In this document: positions 8,360-17,570 of the stretch, one piece after another
Layout of the letters: each line of letters begins with the position of its first letter
How positions within the stretch are numbered: position 1 is the stretch's first letter
Origin: Solimonas sp047605265
GTDB lineage: Bacteria; Pseudomonadota; Gammaproteobacteria; Nevskiales; Nevskiaceae
DNA: 64,000 nt
Assembly: GCA_047605265.1 (NCBI GenBank)
Contig: JASGFY010000010.1
Span: 1-64,000, forward strand
Direction of reading: 5' to 3'
Translations under genes and position numbers: made by a program
The notes under the pieces: model-generated
The model's database searches: none
Told to the model about the DNA's origin: nothing
Seen by the model: the letters and a program-made list of their open reading frames with translations, nothing else

Positions 8360-9717
8360 AACTCCCCGCCAAGCCGCGCCCGCGGCTCGGTTCGCTGCGG
8401 GCGCGCTTGCTGGTGTCGACCGCCATGGTGCTGATGGTGTTCGTCGGCCTCGGCGGCCTCGCGCTCGAGAAAGCGTTCGAGAGCGCGCTGCTGCAGGCTC
8501 AGCAGGACAAGCTCGAAGGCTTGATCTACGCGCTGCTCGGCGCCGCCTCGACGACGTCCGACGGCGAGCTGACGATTTCGCTCGACGCCGTACCGGACCG
8601 TCGCCTGCGCGAACCGCTGTCCGGCCTGCAGGCGGCGCTGTTCAACGACAGCGGCGTGATGGTCTGGAGCTCCTCGCAGACGCTCGACGTACCGTCGCCG
8701 CCGCATCTGCGCATCGGCGAGTGGCGCTTCCAGCGTCTGCGCTCGCCGAACGCGTTCAGCCTCAGCTTCGGCCTGCGCTGGATCGATTCGGATGGCAACC
8801 AGCCGCGCCGATACATCGTCAGCGTGATCGACGACACCAGCTCGTTCGACCGCCAGTTGGTGATCTTCCGCCGCACCCTGTGGCTCTGGCTCGGCGCGAC
8901 CGTCGTCGCGCTCGTCGTCGCGCTGCTGCTGATCCTGCGCTGGGGCCTGGCGCCGCTGCGCCGGCTGGGCCGCGAGCTGCAGTTGATCGAATCCGGCCTG
9001 CAGACCGGAATCGAAGGCCGCTATCCGGACGAACTGACGCCGCTGACACGCGATCTCAACGCGATGATCGTCAACGAACACAGCCAGCAGACGCGCTACC
9101 GCAACGCGCTTGGCGACCTCGCTCACACCTTGAAGACGCCGCTCGCCGTGCTGCGCGGCCTGTCCAGCGACGGCAGCATTCCGCCGGCGCAGCAGCAACA
9201 GCTGCACGAGCAGCTGGGCCGCATGCAGCACATCGTCGACCATCAGCTGCGCCGCGCCGCCGCCGCCGGCAGCCGTACGCTGACCGAGCCGGTCACGCTG
9301 CGTCCGCTCGCCGAGAAACTGACGATGGCGCTCGCCAAGGTCTACGGCGGCCGCAACATCCGCTTCGACAACGCGCTCGATCCGGACCTGCGCCTGCGCG
9401 CCGACCAGGGCGACCTCTACGAATTGCTCGGCAACCTGCTCGACAACGCCGCCAAGTACGGCAATCGCCGCGTGCGCATCAGCGCGCAGGCCGACGGCAA
9501 GACCTGCCGCATCGACGTCGACGACGACGGCCCCGGTTTTCCGCAGCGGCCCGAGAAGCTGCTCGAACGCGGCGCGCGCGCCGACACGCGCAAGCCCGGC
9601 CAGGGCATTGGCCTCGCCGCAGTCAACGAAATCGTCGACGCCTACGGCGGCCACCTGACGCTCGAACGCGCCCCGCTCGGCGGTGCCCGCGTCAGCGTCG
9701 CGCTGCCCTTGCGCTGA
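8338..9717 (+). CDS. PhoQ-like sensor histidine kinase
   Basis: A 459-residue membrane kinase: TM1 about residues 22-42, a periplasmic domain of about 130 residues, TM2 about 180-200, a HAMP-like linker, an H-box DLAHTLKTPLAVLRG with phospho-His near 263, and an ATPase domain with N-box NLLDNAAKYG and G-boxes DDDGPGF and GQGIGLAAV. The DLAHTLKTPL form of the H-box is typical of PhoQ-type kinases. The GTG start lies within the 3' end of the regulator gene. A weak GC hairpin at 9729-9746 follows the stop. Confidence 0.85.
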   Translation: MGSAPRLKLPAKPRPRLGSLRARLLVSTAMVLMVFVGLGGLALEKAFESALLQAQQDKLEGLIYALLGAASTTSDGELTISLDAVPDRRLREPLSGLQAALFNDSGVMVWSSSQTLDVPSPPHLRIGEWRFQRLRSPNAFSLSFGLRWIDSDGNQPRRYIVSVIDDTSSFDRQLVIFRRTLWLWLGATVVALVVALLLILRWGLAPLRRLGRELQLIESGLQTGIEGRYPDELTPLTRDLNAMIVNEHSQQTRYRNALGDLAHTLKTPLAVLRGLSSDGSIPPAQQQQLHEQLGRMQHIVDHQLRRAAAAGSRTLTEPVTLRPLAEKLTMALAKVYGGRNIRFDNALDPDLRLRADQGDLYELLGNLLDNAAKYGNRRVRISAQADGKTCRIDVDDDGPGFPQRPEKLLERGARADTRKPGQGIGLAAVNEIVDAYGGHLTLERAPLGGARVSVALPLR

Positions 9718-9779
9718 ATCGCGCCCTTGCCCGCGGATGCGCGGGCGTCAAATGCGCGGCGCGGAGCGCGATCATCGGC

Positions 9780-10337
9780 TCAGACGGCCGGGAAGCGCAG
9801 GAAGTGGTTGCGGTAATAGCGCAGTTCCTCGATCGATTCCTTGATATCGTCGAGCGCGAGGTGCTTGCTCTGCTTGTCGAAGCCGCGCGCGATGTCCGGC
9901 GCCCAGCGCGCGCACAGCTCCTTGAGCGTGCTGACGTCGAGGTTGCGGTAATGGAAATAGCGTTCCAGGTCCGGCATCCAGCGCGCGAGGAAGCGGCGAT
10001 CCAGGCAGATCGAATTGCCGCAGATCGGCGACTTGCCGGCCGGCACCCATTTCTCGAGAAAGGCGATCGTCTGCCGCTCGGCCGCGGCGGCGTCGATCTC
10101 GCTGTCGCGCACGCGCTTGATGAGGCCGGACTTGCCATGCTGCGTGACGTTCCACTCGTCCATGATCGCCAGCTCCTCCTCCTTGCGGCGGATCGCCAGC
10201 ACCGGCCCTTCGGCCAGCACGTTGAGATGGACGTCGGTGACGACCGTCGCGATCTCGATGATGCGGTGCTGCTCCGGAATCAGGCCCGTCATTTCCAGAT
10301 CGATCCAGATCAGGTTCAGCGGATTCGGCTCGGTCAC
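9780..10337 (-). CDS. orn: oligoribonuclease
   Basis: A 185-residue DEDDh 3'-5' exonuclease that degrades 2-5 nt RNAs and pGpG to mononucleotides. Motifs: WIDLEMTGL (Exo I), ICGNSICLDRRFL (Exo II) and HLALDDIKESIEELRYYR (Exo III with catalytic His and Asp). I chose the GTG at 10337 (VTEPNPLNLIWIDLEM), which gives the family's usual length; the ATG at 10406 would add about 23 unconserved residues. It is divergent from cystathionine beta-synthase. Orn also ends c-di-GMP turnover, relevant to the GGDEF protein at 31.5 kb. Confidence 0.95.
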   Translation of the reverse strand: MTEPNPLNLIWIDLEMTGLIPEQHRIIEIATVVTDVHLNVLAEGPVLAIRRKEEELAIMDEWNVTQHGKSGLIKRVRDSEIDAAAAERQTIAFLEKWVPAGKSPICGNSICLDRRFLARWMPDLERYFHYRNLDVSTLKELCARWAPDIARGFDKQSKHLALDDIKESIEELRYYRNHFLRFPAV

Positions 10338-10426
10338 GGGTTTTCTTTCATTGGGAGGAAGGGGCACCGATGGTATCGTGAAGCCCTCTCGCACAAAACG
10401 ATGCACAGATCGATGCGGAGGAGCCG

Positions 10427-11809
10427 ATGGTCCATGAAGGGGCTCACGAAGGGGCGATCCTGCAGGCGATCGGCAACACGCCGCTCGTCGAGCTGAAGAA
10501 TCTCGACGCCGGCCATTGCCGCCTGTTCGCCAAGCTCGAGAACCAGAATCCGACCGGCTCGATCAAGGACCGCATCGGCCTGTCGATGATCGAGGCCGCC
10601 GAGCGCGAAGGCCGCATTCACCCCGGTGCGACGCTGATCGAAGCGACTGCCGGCAATACCGGCCTCGGCCTCGCGCTCGCCGCCAGCCAGAAGGGCTACC
10701 GGCTGATCCTCGTCATCCCCGACAAGATGGCGCAGGAAAAGATGCTGCATCTCAAGGCGCTCGGCGCCGACTGCCGCATCACGCGCAGCGACGTCGGCAA
10801 GGGCCATCCGGATTACTACCAGGACGTCGCCGAACGTCTCGCGCGTGAAATGCCCGGCAGCTTCTACGTCAACCAGTTCGCCAATCCGGCGAATCCGCTC
10901 GCGCACGAGGCGACGACCGGCCCGGAAATCTGGGTCCAGTGCGGGCAGATGCTCGATGCCGTGGTCGTCGGCGTCGGCAGCGGCGGCACGTTGACCGGCC
11001 TGTCGCGCTACTTCGCGCGCGTCGCGCCGCACGTCGAGATGGTGCTCGCCGATCCGCAAGGCTCGGTGCTGGCCGACGTCGTGCGCACGGGCGGCATCCG
11101 GAAGGAGGCCGGCAGCTGGCTCGTCGAAGGCATCGGCGAGGACTTCGTGCCGCCGAACTGCGATCTCGCGCACGTGCGCCACGCCTACGAGATTGCGGAC
11201 CGCGAGAGCTTCGCCGCGGCGCGCGAGCTGCTGCGCCGCGAAGGCATCCTGGGCGGCTCGAGCACCGGCACGCTGCTCGCCGCCGCGCTGCGCTACTGCC
11301 GCGAGCAGACGGCGCCGAAACGGGTCGTCACCCTGGTACCGGACAGCGGCAACAAATACCTGTCGAAGATGTACAACGATGCCTGGTTGTTCGAGCAGGG
11401 CCTGCTCGACCGGCCGCGGGCCGGCGGCGTCGTCGACCTGATCGTGCGCCGCTACGCCGAAGGCTCGGCGGTCACCGTGCGCGCCGAGGACACGCTGCTG
11501 CACGCGTACCGGCGCATGAAGCTGTTCGACGTCTCGCAGCTACCGGTGATGGACGGCGAGCGGCTCGTCGGCATCGTCGACGAATCCGATCTCGTGCAGC
11601 ACGTCGCGCTCGATCCTTCGCGCTTCCACGACACCGTCGCCACGGCGATGGTCGGCCCTCTCGAAACGGTCGCGCCGGATGCGCCGATCGCCGATCTGCT
11701 GCCGGTGTTCGCGCGCGATCACGTCGCCATCGTCGCCGGCCGCGACGGCTTCGTCGGCTTGATCACCCGCATCGACCTGCTGAACTATCTGCGCAAGCAG
11801 CTCGCCTGA
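10427..11809 (+). CDS. cystathionine beta-synthase with C-terminal CBS pair
   Basis: A 460-residue fold-type II PLP enzyme. PLP-binding Lys47 lies in NPTGSIKDRIG, the phosphate loop in VGVGSGGTLTG, and EATAGNTGLGLAL binds substrate. Residues from about 335 form two CBS domains (AEDTLLHAYRRMKLFDVSQL; AIVAGRDGFVGLITRIDLL), probably regulatory. It condenses homocysteine with serine to cystathionine in reverse transsulfuration; the cystathionine lyase gene follows after 13 nt. Cysteine synthases share the fold, but the CBS pair and neighbour favour this call. Confidence 0.92.
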   Translation: MVHEGAHEGAILQAIGNTPLVELKNLDAGHCRLFAKLENQNPTGSIKDRIGLSMIEAAEREGRIHPGATLIEATAGNTGLGLALAASQKGYRLILVIPDKMAQEKMLHLKALGADCRITRSDVGKGHPDYYQDVAERLAREMPGSFYVNQFANPANPLAHEATTGPEIWVQCGQMLDAVVVGVGSGGTLTGLSRYFARVAPHVEMVLADPQGSVLADVVRTGGIRKEAGSWLVEGIGEDFVPPNCDLAHVRHAYEIADRESFAAARELLRREGILGGSSTGTLLAAALRYCREQTAPKRVVTLVPDSGNKYLSKMYNDAWLFEQGLLDRPRAGGVVDLIVRRYAEGSAVTVRAEDTLLHAYRRMKLFDVSQLPVMDGERLVGIVDESDLVQHVALDPSRFHDTVATAMVGPLETVAPDAPIADLLPVFARDHVAIVAGRDGFVGLITRIDLLNYLRKQLA

Positions 11810-11822
11810 CCGAGGCCCGACC

Positions 11823-12992
11823 ATGAGCGACTCCCCCACGCGCGGCGCGTTCGCGACACGCGTCATCCACGCCGGCCAGGCGCCCGATCCGTCGACCGGC
11901 GCGATCATGCCGCCGATCTACCAGACCTCGACCTACGTGCAGTCTTCTCCCGGCGTCCATCGGGGCTTCGAGTATTCGCGCTCGCAGAATCCGACGCGCT
12001 TCGCCTACGAGCGCTGCATCGCCGATCTCGAAGGCGGCACGCGCGGCTACGCCTTCGCGTCCGGTCTCGCCGCCACCGCGACGCTGCTTGACGCACTGGA
12101 AGCCGGCGCGCACATCGTCGCCAGCGACGATCTCTACGGCGGCAGCTATCGCCTGTTCACGCGCGTGCGCGCGAAATCGGCCGGCCTACGCTTCTCGTTC
12201 ATCGACATGCGCGAGCCGTGCCGGGTCGAAGCGGCGATCGAAGCGGATACCCGACTGATCTGGGTCGAAACGCCGACGAACCCGATGCTCAAGCTCGCCG
12301 ACCTGTCGGCGATCGGCGAGATCGCCCGGCGCCGCCGCGTGCTCGCCGCCGCCGACAACACCTTCGCGAGTCCGTATCTGCAGCGCCCGCTCGAACACGG
12401 CTTCGACGTCGTCATGCATTCGGCGACCAAGTACATCAGCGGCCATTCCGACGTCGTCGGCGGCCTGCTCGTCGTCGGCGAAAACGCCGAACTCGGAGAG
12501 AAACTCGCATTCCTGCAGAATGCTGTCGGCGCCGTCGCCGGCCCTTTCGACAGCTTTCTAGCGCTGCGCGGCGTGAAGACCCTGGCAGTGCGCATGCAGC
12601 GGCATTGCGAGAACGCGCTGGCGCTCGCGCACTGGCTCGAAGCGCACCCGAAGGTCGCGCGCGTGCACTACCCCGGCCTCGCCTCGCATCCGCAGCACGC
12701 GCTGGCATCGCGGCAGATGCGCGGCGGTTACGGTGGCATGATCAGCGTCGAGCTGAAGGGCGGTCTCGACGATGCGCGCCGCTTCCTCGAACGCTGCCGC
12801 GTGTTCGCGCTCGCCGAATCGCTCGGCGGCGTCGAAAGCCTGATCGAGCATCCGGCCATCATGACGCACGCCAGCGTGCCGGCCGACGCGCGCGCCGCGC
12901 TCGGCATCAGCGACACCCTGTGCCGGCTGTCGGTCGGCATCGAGGACCTGACGGATCTGCGCGCCGATCTCGCGCAGGCGCTGGACGACTGA
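11823..12992 (+). CDS. cystathionine gamma-lyase / gamma-synthase family PLP enzyme
   Basis: A 389-residue Cys/Met-metabolism PLP enzyme. Landmarks: YSRSQNPTR near residues 44-52, FASGLAAT, VETPTNPMLKLAD, and the PLP lysine at about 203 in HSATKYISGHSDVVGG. It ends in the conserved LSVGIEDLTDLRADL. Beside cystathionine beta-synthase it most likely cleaves cystathionine to cysteine; gamma-synthase cannot be excluded from sequence, as the two differ little. Probably in one operon with the preceding gene. Confidence 0.9.
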   Translation: MSDSPTRGAFATRVIHAGQAPDPSTGAIMPPIYQTSTYVQSSPGVHRGFEYSRSQNPTRFAYERCIADLEGGTRGYAFASGLAATATLLDALEAGAHIVASDDLYGGSYRLFTRVRAKSAGLRFSFIDMREPCRVEAAIEADTRLIWVETPTNPMLKLADLSAIGEIARRRRVLAAADNTFASPYLQRPLEHGFDVVMHSATKYISGHSDVVGGLLVVGENAELGEKLAFLQNAVGAVAGPFDSFLALRGVKTLAVRMQRHCENALALAHWLEAHPKVARVHYPGLASHPQHALASRQMRGGYGGMISVELKGGLDDARRFLERCRVFALAESLGGVESLIEHPAIMTHASVPADARAALGISDTLCRLSVGIEDLTDLRADLAQALDD

Positions 12993-13049
12993 ACCGCGAC
13001 CGGGCGATGCGCGTAAAATCGCGCGCCTTTCCGACCAGAATCCTCCGAC

Positions 13050-13385
13050 ATGACCGACCTCGCCTCCCGTCGCTGCAAGCCCTGCGAAGGCGGCGTGCCC
13101 GCGCTCGATCTCGCGGCGGCCAGCAAGCTCAAGGAGCAGATCGACAGGCGCTGGAAATGGGCGCGCGAGGGCCGCGGCATCGAGGCGACGTTCGATTTCG
13201 ACGACTATTACCAGACGACGGCGTTCGTGAACGCCGTGGCGTGGATCGCGCACACGACCGATCACCATCCGGACATCGGCTTCGGCTACAGAAGCTGCAC
13301 GGTGACGTACTGGACGCACACGGTCGACGGGCTGACGGAGAACGACTTCATCTGCGCCGCCAGGATCGACGCGCTGCTGGACTGA
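13050..13385 (+). CDS. phhB: pterin-4a-carbinolamine dehydratase
   Basis: A 111-residue PCD/DCoH protein with the catalytic signature TTDHHPDIGFGYRSCTVTYWTH (broken here as TDHHP, then the YRSCTVTYWTH strand) and the N-terminal CKPCEGG motif. It recycles the tetrahydropterin cofactor of phenylalanine hydroxylase. No phhA is in the window, so the partner is elsewhere or the protein serves pterin metabolism generally. It is separated from the transsulfuration genes by 57 nt. Confidence 0.92.
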   Translation: MTDLASRRCKPCEGGVPALDLAAASKLKEQIDRRWKWAREGRGIEATFDFDDYYQTTAFVNAVAWIAHTTDHHPDIGFGYRSCTVTYWTHTVDGLTENDFICAARIDALLD

Positions 13386-13390
13386 AGAAC

Positions 13391-13485
13391 GTCGTCATGG
13401 CCGCGCAAGCGGGGATCCGGGGATCGAAAGACAAACGGGCAGCCGCGCCGGACGCTCTGGATGCCCGCGCTCGCGGGAATGACGG
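13391..13485. repeat. short interspersed element with inverted ends
   Basis: The left end, CGTCATGGCCGCGCAAGCGG followed by GGATCC, is mirrored by the right end. The right end reads, in reverse complement, CGTCATTCCCGCGAGCGCGG followed by GCATCC. The ends enclose about 45 bp. This GTCAT-CCCGC-type inverted unit is a common intergenic repeat in proteobacteria (miniature, non-coding). It sits between phhB and the convergent recR, where it could act as a bidirectional terminator. Confidence 0.6.
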
Positions 13486-14085
13486 TCAAACCGCGCGCCG
13501 ATCGCTCAAGGCGTGCGCCAACGTGCCGCCGTCGATGTATTCGAGCTCGCCGCCCATCGGCACGCCGTGCGCGATGCGCGTGACGCGGATGCCGCGCGCC
13601 TTCGCCATCTCGGCGAGGTAGTACGCGGTCGCTTCGCCTTCGACCGTCGGATTGGTGGCGATGATCAGCTCCTGTACCCAGCCTTCCGACAGCAGCTCCG
13701 CCAGCCGCGGCAAGCCCAGTTCGTCCGGGCCGATGCCATCGAGCGGCGACAGCCTCCCCATCAGCACGAAATAGCGGCCGCGATACGGCGTGCCCTGCTC
13801 GATCGCCATCAGGTCGGCCGGCCCTTCGACGACGCAGAGCTGGCCGTGCTGCGCGCGCGCGTCGCTGCAGTACCGGCAGGCCTCGTCCTCGCAGAACATA
13901 CGGCAGGTCGAACAGCGCGAAATGCCGGCCAGCGCATCGCCGATGGCGATGCCGATCTGCGCCGCGGCGTCGCGATCGCGATCGAGCAGATGGAAGGCCA
14001 TGCGCTGGGCAGATTTCGGGCCGACGCCCGGCAGGCGGCGCAGGGCCTCGATCAGGCGGTTGAGGCGGGGGCTGTACAGGCTCAC
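13486..14085 (-). CDS. recR: recombination mediator RecR
   Basis: A 199-residue RecR: N-terminal helix-hairpin-helix (LRRLPGVGPKSAQRMAFHLL), a C4 zinc finger (CSTCRMFCEDEACRYC), a Toprim domain (LCVVEGPADLMAIE through LSEGWVQELIIATNPTVEGE) and the C-terminal RIAHGVPMGGELEYIDGGTL. It works with RecO and RecF to load RecA on gapped DNA. The GTG at 14085 (VSLYSPRLNRLI) gives the normal 200-residue length; the frame stays open upstream into a repeat. No dnaX or ybaB neighbour is seen, unlike many genomes. Confidence 0.93.
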   Translation of the reverse strand: MSLYSPRLNRLIEALRRLPGVGPKSAQRMAFHLLDRDRDAAAQIGIAIGDALAGISRCSTCRMFCEDEACRYCSDARAQHGQLCVVEGPADLMAIEQGTPYRGRYFVLMGRLSPLDGIGPDELGLPRLAELLSEGWVQELIIATNPTVEGEATAYYLAEMAKARGIRVTRIAHGVPMGGELEYIDGGTLAHALSDRRAV

Positions 14086-14088
14086 TTC

Positions 14089-14162
14089 GGGTGATTGGTG
14101 ATTGGGATTGGTGATCCGCAAGTGTGGCGGCTTCCGCTCCGAATCACCAATCACGAATCACC
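14089..14162. repeat. imperfect inverted repeat of GTGATT/AATCAC units
   Basis: The left arm has units GGTGATTGGTGATTGG and ATTGGTGAT; the right arm has AATCACCAATCACGAATCAC. Together they can form a long hairpin between recR and ppsR. Such clustered ATTGGTGATT units resemble interspersed repeats of xanthomonad-type genomes. Whether other copies exist cannot be seen here. Confidence 0.6.
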
Positions 14163-14178
14163 CGTCACGCGCAGCGCA

Positions 14179-15000
14179 TCAGAAAGACTGGCGCCGCAGG
14201 TTTTTCTCCTGCATGACGGTGGCGGCGATCTCCTCGACCGACATGTTGCTGGAATCGACGTAAGGGATGCCGTGGCGCTGATAGAGCTGCTCGGCGCGGC
14301 GCAGTTCGTACGAGCATTGCGCCAGCGAGGCATAACGCGAGCCGGGCCGCCGCTCGTTGCGGATCTGCGCGAGGCGCTCGGCGTCGATGATCAGGCCGAA
14401 GCACCGCGATTCGCGGCCGCGCAGCACGGTCGGCAGGATCAGATTCTCGAGATCGTCCTCGGTCAGCGGGAAATTGGCGGCGAACACACCGTGCTGCAGC
14501 GCGAGGTACAGCGTCGTCGGCGTTTTGCCGCAGCGCGACGGCGCGACGAGGATCACGTTGGCGCTGGCCAGATCGCGGGTCGAGGCGCCGTCGTCGTGTT
14601 CCATCGAATAGTTCATCGCCGCGATGCGGGCGTTGTAGCGCGCCGTGTTGGCGCCGCCGTGCGCCCGGCCGGCCGCGTGCGACGAATCCTGGCCGACCTC
14701 GGCTTCCAGCACGTGGATGAAGTGGTCGAACAGATCGAGGAACAAGCCATTGACGGTACGAAGGATTTCCCTTACCTCGTCGCTGACGGTGGTACTGAAG
14801 ACGATCGGCCGCACCGCATTCTGGGTGGCGACGAAATTGATATAGTCGACTATGCTTCGCGCCCGTTCGACGGAGTTGATGAATGGCAGGGTGGTTTTTT
14901 CGGCTTCCAGGCCGTCGAACTGCGTCAGTAGTGTGTTGCCGAGGGTCTCGGCGGTAATGCCCGTGCCGTCCGAGACGAAGAAAACAGTGCGCTGTGTCAT
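14179..15000 (-). CDS. ppsR: PEP synthase regulatory protein (bifunctional kinase/phosphorylase)
   Basis: A 273-residue DUF299 protein: SDGTGITAETLGNTLLTQF at the N-terminus and a P-loop-like VAPSRCGKTPTTLYLALQHG in the middle. It inactivates PEP synthase by ADP-dependent phosphorylation of a Thr beside the catalytic His, and reactivates it by Pi-dependent phosphorolysis. The ATG at 15000 (MTQRTVFFVSDG) was chosen. The target gene ppsA starts divergently 160 bp away. Confidence 0.94.
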   Translation of the reverse strand: MTQRTVFFVSDGTGITAETLGNTLLTQFDGLEAEKTTLPFINSVERARSIVDYINFVATQNAVRPIVFSTTVSDEVREILRTVNGLFLDLFDHFIHVLEAEVGQDSSHAAGRAHGGANTARYNARIAAMNYSMEHDDGASTRDLASANVILVAPSRCGKTPTTLYLALQHGVFAANFPLTEDDLENLILPTVLRGRESRCFGLIIDAERLAQIRNERRPGSRYASLAQCSYELRRAEQLYQRHGIPYVDSSNMSVEEIAATVMQEKNLRRQSF

Positions 15001-15160
15001 CGATGCAGTTTCTTGTTTTTTCGGCGGGCTTTCCAGTCCGCACCGCGACAACAGGGATTGAGGGAGTCTTCGGGCCGCCGGGGCGGCCGCTTCAGCCTGA
15101 AGACAGCCGAACCGCCAGTATAGTCCGCACGTTTACGTCCTTAACTTTCGAGAAACCGAC

Positions 15161-17566
15161 GTGCATAACCCCGTACACCATAGAGATTCGATCGTGACCC
15201 GCAACGTCCTCTGGTACTCCGAACTCGGCATGCACGACGTCGAGATCGTCGGCGGCAAGAATGCCTCGCTCGGCGAAATGATCCGCAACCTCGCGCAATC
15301 GGGCGTGCGGGTGCCGAACGGTTTCGCGACCACCGCCGACGCATATCGCCAGTTCCTGAGTCACGAGGGCCTTGCCCAGCGCATCAACGAGATGCTCGCC
15401 CAGCTCGACGTCGACGACGTCGCCGCGCTGGCCAGAACCGGCAAGGCTATCCGCGAGGCGGTGCTAAAGGCGCCGTTCCCGGCCGATCTCGAAAAAGACA
15501 TCCGCTCGCACTACGACCAGCTCGTCGCCGAATCGGGGAAGGAAATCTCGGTCGCCGTGCGTTCGTCGGCCACCGCCGAAGACCTGCCGGACGCCTCGTT
15601 CGCCGGCCAGCAGGAGACGTTCCTCAACGTCAACGGCATCGACAACGTGCTGCACGCGATCAAGGAAGTGTTCGCGTCGCTGTACAACGACCGCGCGATC
15701 GCCTACCGCGTGCATCACAAGTTCGAGCACTCGACGGTCGCGCTGTCGGCCGGCGTGCAGCGCATGGTGCGTTCGGACCAGGGCGCCTCGGGCGTCATGT
15801 TCACGATGGATACCGAGTCGGGCTTCCGCGACGCCGTGTTCGTCACGTCGAGCTATGGCCTCGGTGAAGCCGTGGTGCAGGGCTCGGTCAACCCGGACGA
15901 GTTCTACGTCTACAAGCCGAACATTCGCGCCAAAAAGCCCGCGATCCTCAAGCGCGGCCTCGGCGAGAAGGCCAAGAAGCTCATCTACTCGGCCGATCGT
16001 TCGATCGGCAAGACCATCGAGTTCGCGCCGGTGTCGCCGGAAGAGCGCAACCGCTTCTCGCTGAGCGACGCCGAGGTCGAAGCGCTCGCCGTGCAGGCGC
16101 TGACCATCGAGGAGCACTACGGCCGGCCGATGGACATCGAGTGGGGCAAGGACGGCATCGACGGCCAGCTCTACATCCTGCAGGCGCGTCCGGAGACCGT
16201 GCAGTCGCGCGCCTCGGCCAACGTGCTGCGCCGCTACAAGCTCAAGGGCAAGGGCCCGAAGCTCGCCGAGGGCCGCGCGATCGGCCAGAAGATCGGCGCC
16301 GGCGCCGTGCGCCTGCTGACGTCGATCGAGGAAATGCACCGCGTGCAGGCCGGCGACGTGCTCGTCACCGACATGACCGACCCGGACTGGGAACCGATCA
16401 TGAAGCGCGCCAGCGCGATCGTCACCAACCGCGGCGGCCGGACCTGCCACGCGGCGATCATCGCCCGCGAGCTCGGCATCCCGGCCGTGGTCGGCTGCGG
16501 CGACGCGACCGAGAAGCTCAAGGACGGCGACAAGGTCACCGTGTCCTGCGCCGAGGGTGACACCGGCTTCGTCTACGACGGCAACATCGACTTCAGCGTC
16601 GACGAGATCGCGCTCGACAAGATGCCGGACATCCCGGTCAAGATCATGATGAACGTCGGCACGCCGGAGCAGGCGTTCGACTTCGCCTCGCTGCCGAACA
16701 AGGGCGTCGGCCTCGCCCGCCTCGAGTTCATCATCAACCGCCAGATCGGCATCCACCCGCAGGCGCTGCTGGAGCTGGACAAGCAGCCGGCCGAGCTGCG
16801 CCGCATCATCGACCCGATGATCGCGCCGTATGGCAGCCCGATCGATTATTTTGTGAAGCGTCTCGCCGAAGGCGTGGCGACCATCGCCGCGGCGTTCGCG
16901 CCGGAACCGGTGATCGTGCGCATGTCCGACTTCAAGTCGAACGAGTACGCCAACCTCATCGCCGGCAAACGCTACGAGCCGCACGAAGAGAATCCGATGA
17001 TCGGCTTCCGCGGCGCCTCGCGCTACATCGCCGAATCGTTCCGTCCGTGCTTCGAGCTGGAGTGCAAGGCGCTCAAGTACGTGCGCGACGAGATGGGCCT
17101 GACCAACGTCAAGATCATGATCCCGTTCGTGCGCACCGTCGACGAGGCGCGCCAGGTCAACGAGATCCTCGAGGCCAACGGCCTCGAGCGCGGCCGGAAC
17201 GGCCTGCAGCTGATCATGATGTGCGAGCTGCCGAGCAACGCCGTGCTCGCCGACAGGTTCCTCGAATATTTCGACGGCTTCTCGATCGGCTCCAACGACA
17301 TGACGCAGCTGACGCTCGGCCTCGATCGCGACTCCGGCCTGATCGCGCATCTGTTCGACGAGCGCAACGAGGCCGTCAAGCGCATGCTGCACATGGCGAT
17401 CGACGCCTGCCGCAAGCAGAACAAGTACATCGGCATCTGCGGCCAGGGTCCTTCCGACCATCCGGATCTGGCGCGCTGGCTGCTCGACGAAGGCATCGAG
17501 TCGATGTCGCTGAACCCGGACACGGTCGTCGAGACCTGGCTGTTCCTGGCCGGCCAGAAGGCCTGA
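15161..17566 (+). CDS. ppsA: phosphoenolpyruvate synthase
   Basis: An 801-residue enzyme making PEP from pyruvate and ATP (AMP and Pi released), the entry to gluconeogenesis. Domains: ATP-grasp-type nucleotide domain (VRSSATAEDLPDASFAGQQE), swivelling phospho-His domain GGRTCHAAIIARELGIP with catalytic His near 430, and a C-terminal PEP/pyruvate barrel (GSNDMTQLTLGLDRDS; ICGQGPSDHP). The Thr next to the catalytic His is the PpsR target. The start is uncertain: GTG at 15161, or GTG at 15194 (VTRNVLWYSEL), which fits homologues about as well. RNase T2 follows after 4 nt. Confidence 0.95.
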   Translation: MHNPVHHRDSIVTRNVLWYSELGMHDVEIVGGKNASLGEMIRNLAQSGVRVPNGFATTADAYRQFLSHEGLAQRINEMLAQLDVDDVAALARTGKAIREAVLKAPFPADLEKDIRSHYDQLVAESGKEISVAVRSSATAEDLPDASFAGQQETFLNVNGIDNVLHAIKEVFASLYNDRAIAYRVHHKFEHSTVALSAGVQRMVRSDQGASGVMFTMDTESGFRDAVFVTSSYGLGEAVVQGSVNPDEFYVYKPNIRAKKPAILKRGLGEKAKKLIYSADRSIGKTIEFAPVSPEERNRFSLSDAEVEALAVQALTIEEHYGRPMDIEWGKDGIDGQLYILQARPETVQSRASANVLRRYKLKGKGPKLAEGRAIGQKIGAGAVRLLTSIEEMHRVQAGDVLVTDMTDPDWEPIMKRASAIVTNRGGRTCHAAIIARELGIPAVVGCGDATEKLKDGDKVTVSCAEGDTGFVYDGNIDFSVDEIALDKMPDIPVKIMMNVGTPEQAFDFASLPNKGVGLARLEFIINRQIGIHPQALLELDKQPAELRRIIDPMIAPYGSPIDYFVKRLAEGVATIAAAFAPEPVIVRMSDFKSNEYANLIAGKRYEPHEENPMIGFRGASRYIAESFRPCFELECKALKYVRDEMGLTNVKIMIPFVRTVDEARQVNEILEANGLERGRNGLQLIMMCELPSNAVLADRFLEYFDGFSIGSNDMTQLTLGLDRDSGLIAHLFDERNEAVKRMLHMAIDACRKQNKYIGICGQGPSDHPDLARWLLDEGIESMSLNPDTVVETWLFLAGQKA

Positions 17567-17570
17567 CCCG

